Below, in pieces: positions 36,683-48,349 of a stretch of 64,000 bases of DNA (the first letter of the stretch is position 1; each line of letters starts with the position of its first letter). The position numbers and the translations under genes were made by a program. The notes under the pieces are model-generated. The model made no database searches. It was not told the origin of the DNA and saw only the letters and a program-made list of their open reading frames with translations. The DNA comes from Massilia sp. UMI-21 (GTDB lineage Bacteria > Pseudomonadota > Gammaproteobacteria > Burkholderiales > Burkholderiaceae_D), in the NCBI GenBank assembly GCA_015277795.1, contig CP063848.1:5084001-5148000 (forward strand), written 5' to 3'.

Positions 36683-38860
36683 TTATGCGGAGCCCAGCGC
36701 GCGGGCCGGCAGCGCCATGGGATTACCTAGAGCCGTGCCGGAACCGGTGCCGGACCACGCCGGCAGGAGAATTTCGAATGCAGTGCCGTTGCGGCCGCTG
36801 CGGCAGGCGATGTGACCGCCCAGCTTCTTGACCAGGCTGTGCACGATCGACAGGCCCAGGCCGTGGTGGGCGCCGTCCTTGGTGCTCTTCACCGGCGAGA
36901 ACAGATGCGCCAGCACCTCGCGCGACAGGCCCGGGCCGTTGTCGCCCACGACCAGCTCCAGGTACAACTGGCGCTCGCGGTTCACATGGCCGCGGTTGAC
37001 GATCTCGACCCGTCCGCCGGTATTGCCGAGCGCCTCGATGGCGTTCTTCACCAGGTTCACCAGGATCTGCTTGAGCACGTCGGCGTCGCCCTCGATGCGG
37101 CTCGCCTCGTCGTGCATGATCACCTGGATGTCCACCGTGCTCGGGACGAAGCCGGTGCTGCGGAACAGGCGCTGCACCTCGTCCACCACCTTGGCCACGT
37201 CGGTCGGGCGCGGACCGGTGTCGACCGGCTTGAGCTCGGCCAGGCTGCTCACCAGCTGGCCGACGCGGTCGATCTCTTCGTTCAGGATCGACATCTCGCC
37301 GCTCACCGGTTCCTGGCGCGCCAGCTTGCTGTCGAGGACACTCAGGTAGTTCTTGATGATCGACAGCGGGTTGTTCACCTCGTGCACCACGCGGCGCGAG
37401 GCCTCGCGGTATTCCTCGGCCACATGGGCCAGCTGGCGGCGGGTATGGCCGCGTTCGGACAGCATGTTCTCCAGCGCAGTGGCGGCCTGCGCGCCGAAGG
37501 ACTGCATGAAGCGCTCGCGCCGCTGGCAGTACGGAACCTGCCAGGCCGCGATGCCGCCGATCAGGACGCCCAGGCAGCGCGCACCGGCCACCAGCGGCAC
37601 GCACACCATGCTGTCGGTGCCGAGCAGGCGCAGCAGCTGTTCCTCGGCCAGGCCGAGCGCGTTGCTATCGTGAGGCTCGCGCCCGATGAAGGCCGGACGG
37701 CGCTCCAGGGCGCTCTTGGCGATCGCGCCGCCCCGGGCCAGCGGCACGGCGAATTCGGCGATGCGCTGGCTGCCCTGGGTGGGCGCGCCCACCAGGGCGT
37801 GGCCGGTGGGATTCTCCAGCAGGACCACGGCATTGCCGAAGTCGAACAGGATGCGCGCCGAGCGCGTCATCGCTTCCAGCAGGCCGCTTTCGCCCTGCTG
37901 GCGCGCGAAGCTCTGCCCCACTTCCGAGACCAGCACCATGTTGCGCACTTCCTCGGACAGGCGCTGCTGCACCGGGTCCAGGCTTGGGGGCGCATAGGCC
38001 GGCGGCGCCGGGATGTCGTCGGCCCCTTGCAGGTCGATGCCCAGGTGGGCGGCCGCCTTGTCGACCTGGCGCGCGGCGCCGGCCAGCATCTGGCTCGCCT
38101 GCTCGCCATCGATGCCGCACAGCGCGGCGGCGTCGAGCACGAGGCGCTCGTCGTCCGCATGGCTGGACAGCACGTGGGCCAGGCGCACGATGCGGATCAA
38201 GGGGTGGGCCGACTCCAGGCGCTCGCTCGGCTCGTGGTGGTACAGCACCGCGTCGGCCAGGAAGGAATCGAGCTGCCAGCGCTCGATCAGCCAGGCGCCG
38301 GCTTCGGCGTGGGTGATCTGCAAGGTGCGCTGCTCGACCGCGCACAGGTCCTCGTCGTCGCGCGCGCTGAAGTTGTAGGCGTATTCCTTGGGTGCGGTGG
38401 CCAGCAGGGCCAGGCGGCCGACATTGTGCAGCAGTCCGGCCAGGTAGGCCTCTTCCAGGTGCGGGTACTCGACCGCGCGCGCGATATCGCGCGCGATCAC
38501 GGCCGTGCCCAGCGAATTCTTCCAGAAGGCGCGCAGGTCGGTGCTGCCCGAATGCGGGAAGTTGTTAAAGGTCTGGAACACCGAATCGCTGATCACCAGC
38601 GTCTTGATCATGTCGGTGCCGAGGGCGACCAGCGACTGCTCGAGATTGACGTTGCGATGGTGGCGCTGGTACGCGGAGCTGTTCGCGACCGCCAGCAGCT
38701 TGCCGGTCATGCCGGCATCCTTCGAGATCAGGGCGGCCAGTTCCGGCATGCCGAGGTCGTCGGCCTGCAAGTGTTCGATGAGACGCACGAGGATCTGCGG
38801 CATGGCCGGCAGACGGGCAATCAGCAGGCGATTGCGAATATCCTGATCCGAAGCTTGCAT
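36683..38860 (-). CDS. HDOD-GAF-histidine kinase hybrid sensor
   Basis: A 725-residue cytoplasmic protein. HDOD covers about 10-210 (MPQILVRLIEHL; LAGLLHNVGRLALL). A GAF-like domain spans about 305-460 (VCVPLVAGARCLGVLIGG). The kinase has an H-box, VVHEVNNPLSIIKNYL, an N-box, LVNLVKNAIEAL, and G-boxes VGDNGPGLS and HHGLGLSIV (to about 705). No transmembrane segment is seen, so it senses internal signals. It is first in the operon and should phosphorylate the REC-GGDEF-EAL protein encoded next. HDOD plus kinase in one chain is uncommon. Confidence 0.9.
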   Translation of the reverse strand: MQASDQDIRNRLLIARLPAMPQILVRLIEHLQADDLGMPELAALISKDAGMTGKLLAVANSSAYQRHHRNVNLEQSLVALGTDMIKTLVISDSVFQTFNNFPHSGSTDLRAFWKNSLGTAVIARDIARAVEYPHLEEAYLAGLLHNVGRLALLATAPKEYAYNFSARDDEDLCAVEQRTLQITHAEAGAWLIERWQLDSFLADAVLYHHEPSERLESAHPLIRIVRLAHVLSSHADDERLVLDAAALCGIDGEQASQMLAGAARQVDKAAAHLGIDLQGADDIPAPPAYAPPSLDPVQQRLSEEVRNMVLVSEVGQSFARQQGESGLLEAMTRSARILFDFGNAVVLLENPTGHALVGAPTQGSQRIAEFAVPLARGGAIAKSALERRPAFIGREPHDSNALGLAEEQLLRLLGTDSMVCVPLVAGARCLGVLIGGIAAWQVPYCQRRERFMQSFGAQAATALENMLSERGHTRRQLAHVAEEYREASRRVVHEVNNPLSIIKNYLSVLDSKLARQEPVSGEMSILNEEIDRVGQLVSSLAELKPVDTGPRPTDVAKVVDEVQRLFRSTGFVPSTVDIQVIMHDEASRIEGDADVLKQILVNLVKNAIEALGNTGGRVEIVNRGHVNRERQLYLELVVGDNGPGLSREVLAHLFSPVKSTKDGAHHGLGLSIVHSLVKKLGGHIACRSGRNGTAFEILLPAWSGTGSGTALGNPMALPARALGSA

Positions 38861-39189
38861 GGTCTCAAACGTAGCCGCTTGTCGTGGGTTGTCCGAAGCA
38901 GCCCAGGACGGGATGCCATGAAGTTTTGCGTATCAATCTGCCAATCAGAGCGATGTTCCAGCGTTTGCTCCGGGCACGAAAAACTTATCTTAGCATATAG
39001 ACATTTCTGATCGGGAACAATACTTTCTGTAAAAAGTGTTGTCGAGAAGTCGCTCTAAAGGTAGAGGCGACGTCGGAATGCCCCGGAAAGATTGCAATAA
39101 TATTTCAATATGCATCGATTAGTGAAATATTATTTCATAAACGAAACGAGGCCCGTGTGACTGGGCCTTGGAAGAGCAGCCCGATTCGC
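38861..39189. other. AT-rich intergenic region between the signalling operon and the efflux gene
   Basis: No gene is seen in these 329 bases. They should hold the promoter of the leftward HDOD-kinase operon. Visible structures are a hairpin at 39049-39071 (GTCGC-TCTA with TAGA-GGCGAC), a palindrome TGAAATA-T-TATTTCA at 39123-39137, and AGGCCC/GGGCCT arms at about 39149-39169 that may terminate the leftward efflux-pump transcript. Confidence 0.6.
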
Positions 39190-40479
39190 TCAGGGCAGCA
39201 TCGCGCCGTCGCGGATTTTTTGGCGCCGGTAGCGCCGCGCCGTGGCCCACAGGGCGATCGACAGCAGCGCGAAGCCGGCCTGGCCGAGCGCCAGCGCGAG
39301 CACCGAATGCGACAGCATCGGCGACACCACCCCGGCCACGATCGCCCCCATCAGCGTGGTCATGAACGACTGGCACGACGCCACGGTGCCGCGGATGTGC
39401 GGGAACAGGTCGAGCGCCAGCAGCGTGGCCCCCGGCGCAATGATCGAACTGCCGAACGTGAAGAAGAACATGTGCGCCACGCTCCACGGCAGTGCCGGCG
39501 GCAGGAAGCTGTGATAGGTGACATTGAAGGTCACCGCCCCCAGCATGAAGAAGAAGCCGATCCGGATCTGGCGCGCGAACGTCAGCTTGCCCGCCATGCG
39601 GTTGGCCGCCAGCGCGCCCAGGAAGATGCCGCTCACGGTGGGCACGAACAGCCAGGCGAACTGCGAGGGGCCCAGGCCCAGGTGCTCGGGCAGCATCACC
39701 GGCGCCGACGCGATGTACAGGAACAGGCCGGCGAAGTTCATCGCCACCACGCCCGACTTCATGTGGAACAGGAAGGAGCCGAAGATGGCGCCGTAGCTCT
39801 GCGCCAGGAAGCGCGGGTTGAAGGGTTGGCGCTTCTCTTTGGGGACCGTTTCCGGCAGGTGCTTCCACGAGAACCAGCCCAGCGCCACGGTGTACAGGCA
39901 CAGCGCAAGGAAGATCGCGCGCCAGTCGAACAGGGTGACGATCCAGCCGCCCAGCACCGGGGCGATGGCCGGCGCGATCGAGAAGATCATGGTCACCATC
40001 GACAGCAGGCGCGCCGCCTCGGCATCCGAATACAGGTCGCGGATGATGGCGCGTCCCACCACCACGCCCGCCCCCGCCGACACGCCCTGCATGATGCGAA
40101 ACACCCACAGGTAATGCACCGAGGACGCCGCCGCGCAGCCGAAGGTGCCGATCGCGAACACGACCAGCGCGAACAGCACCACGTTGCGCCGGCCGAAGGC
40201 ATCGGACAGCGCGCCATGCCACAGCACCATGCCGGCGAAGGCCAGCATGTAGGCGGTGAGGGTTTGCTGGACCTCCAGCGCCGAGGCATTCAGCTCGGCG
40301 CGGATCTGCGGAAAGGCAGGCAGGTAGGCGTCGATCGAGAACGGCCCCAGCATCGAGAGCCCGGCCAGCAGCGTGGCCAGGCCACCGGCCGTCAGCATCG
40401 CGATCTTGTGGGGCGCCGGCAGCGGAACCGGGGTGACCGGATCCTTGGGCAAGTCGTCGGGTTCGATCGGCGGCAGCAT
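39190..40479 (-). CDS. Bcr/CflA-family multidrug efflux transporter (MFS)
   Basis: A 429-residue inner-membrane drug:H+ antiporter with about 12 hydrophobic segments. The first helix region (LLAGLSMLGPFSIDAYLPAFP) is diagnostic of the Bcr/CflA drug-resistance group. The motif A-like loop ALSDAFGRRNVVLFAL and motif C RAIIRDLYSDAEAARLLSM follow. Bcr-type pumps export bicyclomycin, sulfonamides or similar compounds; the substrate here is unknown. The gene begins six bases after the methyltransferase stop and is probably cotranscribed. Confidence 0.9.
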   Translation of the reverse strand: MLPPIEPDDLPKDPVTPVPLPAPHKIAMLTAGGLATLLAGLSMLGPFSIDAYLPAFPQIRAELNASALEVQQTLTAYMLAFAGMVLWHGALSDAFGRRNVVLFALVVFAIGTFGCAAASSVHYLWVFRIMQGVSAGAGVVVGRAIIRDLYSDAEAARLLSMVTMIFSIAPAIAPVLGGWIVTLFDWRAIFLALCLYTVALGWFSWKHLPETVPKEKRQPFNPRFLAQSYGAIFGSFLFHMKSGVVAMNFAGLFLYIASAPVMLPEHLGLGPSQFAWLFVPTVSGIFLGALAANRMAGKLTFARQIRIGFFFMLGAVTFNVTYHSFLPPALPWSVAHMFFFTFGSSIIAPGATLLALDLFPHIRGTVASCQSFMTTLMGAIVAGVVSPMLSHSVLALALGQAGFALLSIALWATARRYRRQKIRDGAMLP

Positions 40480-40485
40480 GGGGGC

Positions 40486-41718
40486 TTATTGCTCCTGATT
40501 CGGTTCCGCGGGTTTCGCGGGTTGCGCGGGTTTGGCCTCCTCGCGGCGGTTGAAGCCCGCCACCATGTCGAAGCGGAACAGGCGGCATTCGAGCGCGCCG
40601 TTGAAGAACGGGGTCTTGCGCGATTCCTTCAGGCGCAGCAGCTTGGGCAGCTGCAGGTCGGCGGTGAACAGGAAGGCGGTCCAGCCGGCGAAACGCTGCT
40701 TGAGCGTGGTGCCGAGCGCGGAGTAGAAGGACACCGCCATTTCGTCCTGCGGCACGGTGGAGTCGCCGCGCACGCCGATGCGCTCGCCATACGGCGGATT
40801 GGTCAGCAGGATGCCCGGCGTCGAGGTCGGCGGTGATACGTGCTGGGCTTCGATCTGCTTGAGCGGCACCTCGAACAGGATGCCGGCGATCTTGAGGTTA
40901 TGGCGCGTCATCGCGACCATGTCGCCCGAGATGTCGGAGCCGAAGATGGTCGGTTCCGCAGGCAGCGGGTTCGGCTTGATCTCGGCCTTGAGTGCCGCCC
41001 AGGCTTCGCGGTCGAAGTCGGCGAACTTCTCGAAGGCGAAGCGGCGCCTGCTGCCGGCCGGAATGCCCTGCAGCATCTGGGCGGCTTCGACCAGGATGGT
41101 GCCCGAGCCACACATCGGATCGAACAGCGGCACGCCCGGCTTCCAGCCGGCCACGCGCAGCATGCCGGCCGCCAGGTTCTCGCGCAGCGGCGCGTCGCCG
41201 GTCTCCTCGCGCCAGCCGCGCTTGAACAGCGCTTCGCCGGACGTGTCGAGGTAGATGATGAAGTTGCGCTGGTCGAGGAAGCCGACGATGCGCATGTCCG
41301 GCTCGCGGGTATTCACCGACGGACGCTTGTTGAATTGGTCGCGGAAGCGGTCGCAGACGGCGTCCTTGATCTTCAGCGTGGTGAATTCGAGGCTCTTCAG
41401 CGGCGACTTCACCGCGGTGACGTCGACGCGGATGGTGTGGTTGACGCCGAACCAGTCTTCCCAGGGCTGCTCGAGCACCAGGTCGTAGATGTCGTTCTCG
41501 TTGTTGTAGCTGCGCTGGCCCATGCGCATCAGCACCCGCGAGGCAATGCGCGAGTGCAGGTTGACGCGATAGGAGTCCACCAGCGAGCCGGAGCAGTGCA
41601 CGCCGCCCGGCACCTGGTTGTGCACCTTCATCGTGGTGCTGTGCTGGGCGATTTCGCCCAGCTCTTCGGCAAGCGCCGCTTCCATGCCGCGCGGGCATGG
41701 GCAGAAATAGGAGGCCAT
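40486..41718 (-). CDS. THUMP-domain RNA (guanine-N2)-methyltransferase, RlmL N-terminal type
   Basis: A 410-residue SAM-dependent enzyme with an N-terminal ferredoxin/THUMP region (about 1-160) and a Rossmann methyltransferase: SAM site FDPMCGSGTILVEAAQ (near 195) and catalytic LTNPPYGER (near 305). It corresponds to the RlmL half of the E. coli RlmKL fusion (m2G2445 of 23S rRNA) but is separate from any RlmK domain, as in many betaproteobacteria. The proline/glutamate-rich tail (KPAQPAKPAEPNQEQ) is non-conserved. Confidence 0.82.
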   Translation of the reverse strand: MASYFCPCPRGMEAALAEELGEIAQHSTTMKVHNQVPGGVHCSGSLVDSYRVNLHSRIASRVLMRMGQRSYNNENDIYDLVLEQPWEDWFGVNHTIRVDVTAVKSPLKSLEFTTLKIKDAVCDRFRDQFNKRPSVNTREPDMRIVGFLDQRNFIIYLDTSGEALFKRGWREETGDAPLRENLAAGMLRVAGWKPGVPLFDPMCGSGTILVEAAQMLQGIPAGSRRRFAFEKFADFDREAWAALKAEIKPNPLPAEPTIFGSDISGDMVAMTRHNLKIAGILFEVPLKQIEAQHVSPPTSTPGILLTNPPYGERIGVRGDSTVPQDEMAVSFYSALGTTLKQRFAGWTAFLFTADLQLPKLLRLKESRKTPFFNGALECRLFRFDMVAGFNRREEAKPAQPAKPAEPNQEQ

Positions 41719-41818
41719 GAGGGGTACCCTTTGTCCGTTGAAAAATCAGAAAAAACACTTGGCGCCGGCCCATGCCGGCGCAGTGGATGATGCCTTACCG
41801 CGGTACTTCAGAACTGCG

Positions 41819-42232
41819 TCAGAACGGTTTGACGACCACCAGAATCACGATTGCCAGCAACAGCAGCACCGGCACTTCATTGAAGTAGCGATACCATGCG
41901 TGGCTGCGCGCATTCGCGCCGCGCTCGAATTTCTTGAGCAGCGAACCGCAGGCGTGATGGTAGCCGATCGTCAAAATCACGAGCGCCAGTTTCGCGTGCA
42001 GCCAGCCGCCCTGGATGCCGTAGCCCAGCCACAGCCAGAGGCCCAGCACCAACGCCGGCACCGCCAGGATGGTGGTGAAGCGGTAGAGCCGGCGAGCCAT
42101 GCCCAGCAGGCGTTCCAGCGCTGCCGGCTTGGTTTCCTGGGCCAGGTTCACAAAGATGCGCGGCAGGTAGAACAGCCCGGCGAACCAGGACGCGATGAAG
42201 ACGATGTGCAGGGCCTTGATCCAGAGATACAT
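41819..42232 (-). CDS. hemJ: HemJ/CopD-family membrane protein (putative protoporphyrinogen oxidase)
   Basis: A 137-residue protein with four hydrophobic helices. The first, LWIKALHIVFIASWFAGLFYLPRIF, contains the conserved His and is characteristic of HemJ; further landmarks are GGWLHAKLALVILTIGYHH and the Tyr-His pair. HemJ oxidises protoporphyrinogen IX to protoporphyrin IX in bacteria without HemG/HemY. CopD copper-related proteins are the alternative name for this fold. It lies between proA (28 bases upstream) and the methyltransferase gene, all leftward. Other haem genes are not present here. Confidence 0.72.
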   Translation of the reverse strand: MYLWIKALHIVFIASWFAGLFYLPRIFVNLAQETKPAALERLLGMARRLYRFTTILAVPALVLGLWLWLGYGIQGGWLHAKLALVILTIGYHHACGSLLKKFERGANARSHAWYRYFNEVPVLLLLAIVILVVVKPF

Positions 42233-42259
42233 GCTTTCCTTGTTCTTGTTTTGTATGCG

Positions 42260-43528
42260 TTACTGGCGTACTTCGCCGTGCCCGAACACCACGTACTTGA
42301 GCGAGGTGAGTCCCTCCAGCCCGACCGGGCCGCGCGCATGCAGCTTGTCGTTCGAGATCCCGATCTCGGCGCCCAGCCCGTATTCGAAGCCGTCCGCGAA
42401 GCGGGTCGAGGCGTTGACCATCACCGAAGCCGAATCCACCTCGCGCAGGAAGCGCAGCGCGGCGCTGTAGTCTTCGGTGATGATCGATTCGGTGTGCTTC
42501 GACGACCAGGTGTTGATGTGGTCGATCGCGCCGTCCAGCCCTTCGACCACGCGGATCGCCAGGATCGGCGCCAGGTATTCGGTACTCCAGTCCTGCTCGG
42601 TCGCGTGCGCCAGCCAGGGGTAGCCGGCCAGGATCGCATGCGCCTCGGCATCCGCGCGCAGCTCGACTTCCTTCGTCCTGTACAGCTCGGCCAGCTGCGG
42701 CAGCACGACGGGGGCGATCGCACGGGCGACCAGCAGGGTCTCCATCGTGTTGCAGGTGCCGTAGCGGTGGCACTTGGCATTGAAGGCCACCGGCAGCGCC
42801 TTGGCGATGTCGGCCTTGTCGTCGATGTACACGTGGCAGATGCCGTCCAGGTGCTTGATCATCGGGACCGTGCTTTCCGCCATCAGACGCGCGATCAGGC
42901 TTTTTCCCCCGCGCGGGACGATCACGTCCACGTACTGCGGCATCGTGATCAGGGCGCCGACGGCGGCGCGGTCGACGGTGTCGACCACCTGCACCGCGTC
43001 CGGCGGCAGGCCGGCGCCCCGCAGGCCTTCGCCCACCAGTTTCGCCAGGGCGCGGTTGCAGTGGATCGCTTCCGAACCGCCGCGCAGGATGGCGGCGTTG
43101 CCGCTCTTGATGCACAGGCCGGCCGCGTCGACGGTCACGTTCGGGCGCGCCTCGTAGATAATGCCGATCACGCCCAGCGGCACCCGCATCTGGCCGACCT
43201 GGATGCCGCTCGGACGCGACTTCATGTTGGTGATTTCGCCGACCGGATCGGGCAGCGCGACGATCTGGCGCAGGCCGGCGACCATGGTCTGGATGGCGCT
43301 GTCCGACAGCGCCAGGCGGTCCAGCAGCGCCGGTTCCAGGCCGCCCGCGCGGGCGGCATCCATGTCCTGCCGGTTGGCGGCGCGCAGCTGCTCGGCGTCG
43401 CGCTCGATGGCGTCGGCGATCAGGAGCAGCGCGCGGTTGCGGGTAGCGCCGTCGGCGCGCGCCATCGCCCGCGAAGCGGCACGGGCCTTGCGGCCCATCG
43501 AGTGCATGTGTTCGGTGATGTCCATCAT
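42260..43528 (-). CDS. proA: Glutamate-5-semialdehyde dehydrogenase (gamma-glutamyl phosphate reductase)
   Basis: A 422-residue NADPH-dependent enzyme of proline biosynthesis that reduces gamma-glutamyl phosphate to the semialdehyde. Landmarks are [26 protein letters not shown] and the catalytic cysteine in [13 protein letters not shown] (near 270-282), with [19 protein letters not shown] near the C-terminus. Length is usual. It follows holA in the leftward gene run, but a dispersed repeat element fills the gap. proB is not in this window. Confidence 0.96.
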   Translation of the reverse strand: MMDITEHMHSMGRKARAASRAMARADGATRNRALLLIADAIERDAEQLRAANRQDMDAARAGGLEPALLDRLALSDSAIQTMVAGLRQIVALPDPVGEITNMKSRPSGIQVGQMRVPLGVIGIIYEARPNVTVDAAGLCIKSGNAAILRGGSEAIHCNRALAKLVGEGLRGAGLPPDAVQVVDTVDRAAVGALITMPQYVDVIVPRGGKSLIARLMAESTVPMIKHLDGICHVYIDDKADIAKALPVAFNAKCHRYGTCNTMETLLVARAIAPVVLPQLAELYRTKEVELRADAEAHAILAGYPWLAHATEQDWSTEYLAPILAIRVVEGLDGAIDHINTWSSKHTESIITEDYSAALRFLREVDSASVMVNASTRFADGFEYGLGAEIGISNDKLHARGPVGLEGLTSLKYVVFGHGEVRQ

Positions 43529-43550
43529 ATAGCCCCGTCATTCGGTTTTT

Positions 43551-43659
43551 GTAGGGTGGTCGGCTCCGCCGACCGCGCGTTCAGCCAGCGTGGAAATGGC
43601 CGAGACGCGTCAATCCATGGTGTAGTTGAACGCGCGGACGGCAAAGCCGTCCACCCTAC
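43551..43659. repeat. Dispersed inverted-repeat element, copy 3, overlapping the end of holA
   Basis: About 109 bases from GTAGGGTGGTCGGC to GTCCACCCTAC with the inner GCGCGTTCAG and TTGAACGCGC pair. The terminal CCCTAC contains CTA at 43656-43658, the complement of the TAG stop of holA, so the gene end is part of the repeat. It separates holA from proA. Confidence 0.88.
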
Positions 43660-44669
43660 CGGGCAACACGCAGCGCCAGCTGCAGCATGGCATCCCACGC
43701 ATCCCCCGCGAACGCTTTCGCACGCAGACCCTTGACCATGCGGTCGACCTGCGCCGCCTCTTGCAAGGCCGCTTCCAGCGTGGCGATCGACACGCGCCGC
43801 AGCGCTGGTTCCATCATGCGCTCGCGCGGGCCCCAGATGCGGTATTCCTTCAGCAGCGCGCCGAGCGGACGGCCCTGCGCCATCCCGGACTTCAATTTTA
43901 GCAGCGTGCGGATTTCTTCACTGACGGCCCATAACACCAGCGGCAGCGCCTCGCCCTCGCCTTTCAATCCGTCGAGCATGCGCGCCAGGCGCGCCGGGTC
44001 GCCCGCCAGCATCGCTTCGGACAGCTTGAACACGTCATAGCGCGCGACGTTGAGCACCGCGTCGTGCACCTGTTCGAAGCTCAGCTTGCCCGGCTCGTAG
44101 AGCAGCCCGAGTTTCTGGATTTCCTGGTGCGCCGCCAGCAGGTTGCCTTCCACGCGATCGGCGATGAAATCCAGGCTCTGGCGCTCGGCGCTCTGGCCCT
44201 GTTGCCCCAAGCGCGTGCCGATCCAGCCCGGCAGCTGGGCGCGCTCGACGTTCGGGATCTCGATGTACACCGCCGCCTGCTGCAGCGCCGTCACCCAGGA
44301 GGCCTTGGCGGTCTGCCAGTCCAGCTTGGGCAGGGTGATCAGGGTGAGGTTGTCCGGGCTGAGGTCCTTCGCGTACGCCTGCAGGGCGGCGCTGCCGTCC
44401 TTGCCCGGCTTGCCGCCCGGGATGCGCAGCTCGATCAGCTTCTTGTCGCCGAACAGTGACATGGCCTGGTTCGCCGCCAGCAGTTCGCCCCACTTGAAGT
44501 TGCGCTCGACCGTGAGCACGTCGCGCTCGGTATAGCCTTGCGCGCGGGCGGTGCGGCGCAGCCGGTCGGCCGCCTCCAGCGCGAGCAGGTGCTCGTCGCT
44601 GGTGATGACGTACAAGGGCGCGAGGCCCTTGGCCAGGTGGCCCTCGAGGGCCTCAGGCCGCAGTTGCAT
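43656..44669 (-). CDS. holA: DNA polymerase III delta subunit
   Basis: A 337-residue clamp-loader subunit that opens the beta clamp. The N-terminal region (LAPLYVITSDEHLLALEAADRL landmark) and LTLITLPKLDWQ, then ASWVTALQQAAVYIEIPN, match the AAA-like fold of HolA, with a helical collar at the C-terminus. No Walker motif is expected in delta. It begins 9 bases after the lptE stop in a leuS-lptE-holA operon, a common proteobacterial order. Its stop codon lies inside a dispersed repeat. Confidence 0.93.
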   Translation of the reverse strand: MQLRPEALEGHLAKGLAPLYVITSDEHLLALEAADRLRRTARAQGYTERDVLTVERNFKWGELLAANQAMSLFGDKKLIELRIPGGKPGKDGSAALQAYAKDLSPDNLTLITLPKLDWQTAKASWVTALQQAAVYIEIPNVERAQLPGWIGTRLGQQGQSAERQSLDFIADRVEGNLLAAHQEIQKLGLLYEPGKLSFEQVHDAVLNVARYDVFKLSEAMLAGDPARLARMLDGLKGEGEALPLVLWAVSEEIRTLLKLKSGMAQGRPLGALLKEYRIWGPRERMMEPALRRVSIATLEAALQEAAQVDRMVKGLRAKAFAGDAWDAMLQLALRVAR

Positions 44670-44678
44670 GGCTCGCGT

Positions 44679-45200
44679 TCAAACCGGTTTGATCGCGGCG
44701 AGGCGACGCAGGATCTGCTGCACCAGGTCGGCCTGCATGTCGCGGTACAGGAGCTGCTCTTCCGATTCCTTGGCCAGCACCTGCGATTCGTCGAAGGCGA
44801 TGTTGCGGCGCAGGGTGATTTCGGTCGGCGCCAGCAATTCCTTGTTGTTCGCGTCGCGCACGCGGAACACCAGCGTGTAGCTCAGCGAGTACTCGCGCAC
44901 CCGGCCCAGGCTGTTCAGCGACAGGATCGACTTGCCGCGCGACTCGGACAGCACGTCGAACAAGGCCTGCGCTTTCGAGGCGTCGGTCTCGATGCGCACG
45001 GAATCGACCGCGCGCAGGTTGCGCTTGAGCTCCGTGCCCAGGGGCGAGGTCTCGGGGAAGGCCAGGTAGATGCTCTGGAAGGGCATGTTGTACTGGTCGC
45101 TCGAGCCGCGCAGCTGGAAGCCGCAACCGGCGACGGCTGCGGCGACCAGGATGGCAAGGATCGTACGCAGAACCGGCAGGCGCACCACGGTTGTTTTCAT
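44679..45200 (-). CDS. lptE: LPS-assembly lipoprotein LptE
   Basis: A 173-residue outer-membrane lipoprotein that plugs the LptD barrel and helps LPS reach the cell surface. The signal peptide ends in a lipobox, AAAVAGC, followed by GFQLRG, the hallmark start of mature LptE/RlpB. The rest shows an alternating beta pattern (LSYTLVFRVRD). It follows leuS by three bases. Its partner lptD is also in the window, at 58918-61197. Confidence 0.93.
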   Translation of the reverse strand: MKTTVVRLPVLRTILAILVAAAVAGCGFQLRGSSDQYNMPFQSIYLAFPETSPLGTELKRNLRAVDSVRIETDASKAQALFDVLSESRGKSILSLNSLGRVREYSLSYTLVFRVRDANNKELLAPTEITLRRNIAFDESQVLAKESEEQLLYRDMQADLVQQILRRLAAIKPV

Positions 45201-45203
45201 CGA

Positions 45204-47887
<2,684 letters not shown>

Positions 47888-47961
47888 CTGGTTCGTTTTG
47901 CACTGCGGCGAAGTGCGGCGGCGCAGTGCAGGCGGCCCGGCCGCCTTGTTGTCAATGCCGC

Positions 47962-48000
47962 AAAAGAAAAACCGCCATCCGGCCCGGGCCTGGATGGCGG
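47962..48000 (-). terminator. Rho-independent terminator after the dapB/barstar genes
   Basis: Read on the minus strand, CCGCCATCC (48000-47992) and GGATGGCGG (47980-47972) form a 9-bp stem around an 11-base GC-rich loop, followed by TTTTTCTTTT. It begins 20 bases after the stop of the barstar-like gene and separates that unit from leuS. Confidence 0.9.
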
Positions 48001-48020
48001 TTCGCGCTTGCAACATCACT

Positions 48021-48347
48021 TTAGCGCAGCACCAGTTCCAGCGCCGGCTTCTCGCCGTAGTCCTCGTAGCGCTCGTTGATGCCGCCGACGCAGAACGCGA
48101 TCTCTTCCAGCAGGTCGGGCACCGCCGCCTTCATCTTGTCGGCGTCGAGGATGACGATTTCCAGCACCTCGTCCGGCTTGAGCCGGAACTTGGTCATGTT
48201 CTCTTCGTCGCGCAGGTAGCTCATGCAGTCGACCCAGGCGTCGATGCTGTCCGCGGTCGATTCCGGGAAGCCGAGCGCGCGCCGGGATTCACGGTGGAAG
48301 GAAGCTTCGTCGACGATCGCCGCGCCGTTCAGTTCTGCGACTGCCAT
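48021..48347 (-). CDS. Barstar-like ribonuclease inhibitor family protein
   Basis: A 108-residue acidic protein. The pattern ASFHRESRRALGFPE, followed by SIDAWVDCMSYL and a C-terminal strand, is that of the barstar (barnase inhibitor) fold, where the helix with DAWxDC-like sequence faces the RNase. No barnase-like ribonuclease gene is adjacent. The gene begins 2 bases after the dapB stop and ends at a strong terminator, so it is the last gene of a bamE-dapB-barstar unit. The assignment is by sequence pattern, without a search. Confidence 0.6.
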   Translation of the reverse strand: MAVAELNGAAIVDEASFHRESRRALGFPESTADSIDAWVDCMSYLRDEENMTKFRLKPDEVLEIVILDADKMKAAVPDLLEEIAFCVGGINERYEDYGEKPALELVLR

Positions 48348-48349
48348 GT

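Noticed and set aside
34448..39010. Two long plus-strand frames opposite the signalling operon
   Set aside because: The minus strand carries clear GGDEF-EAL and HDOD-kinase domains; the plus frames are shadows.
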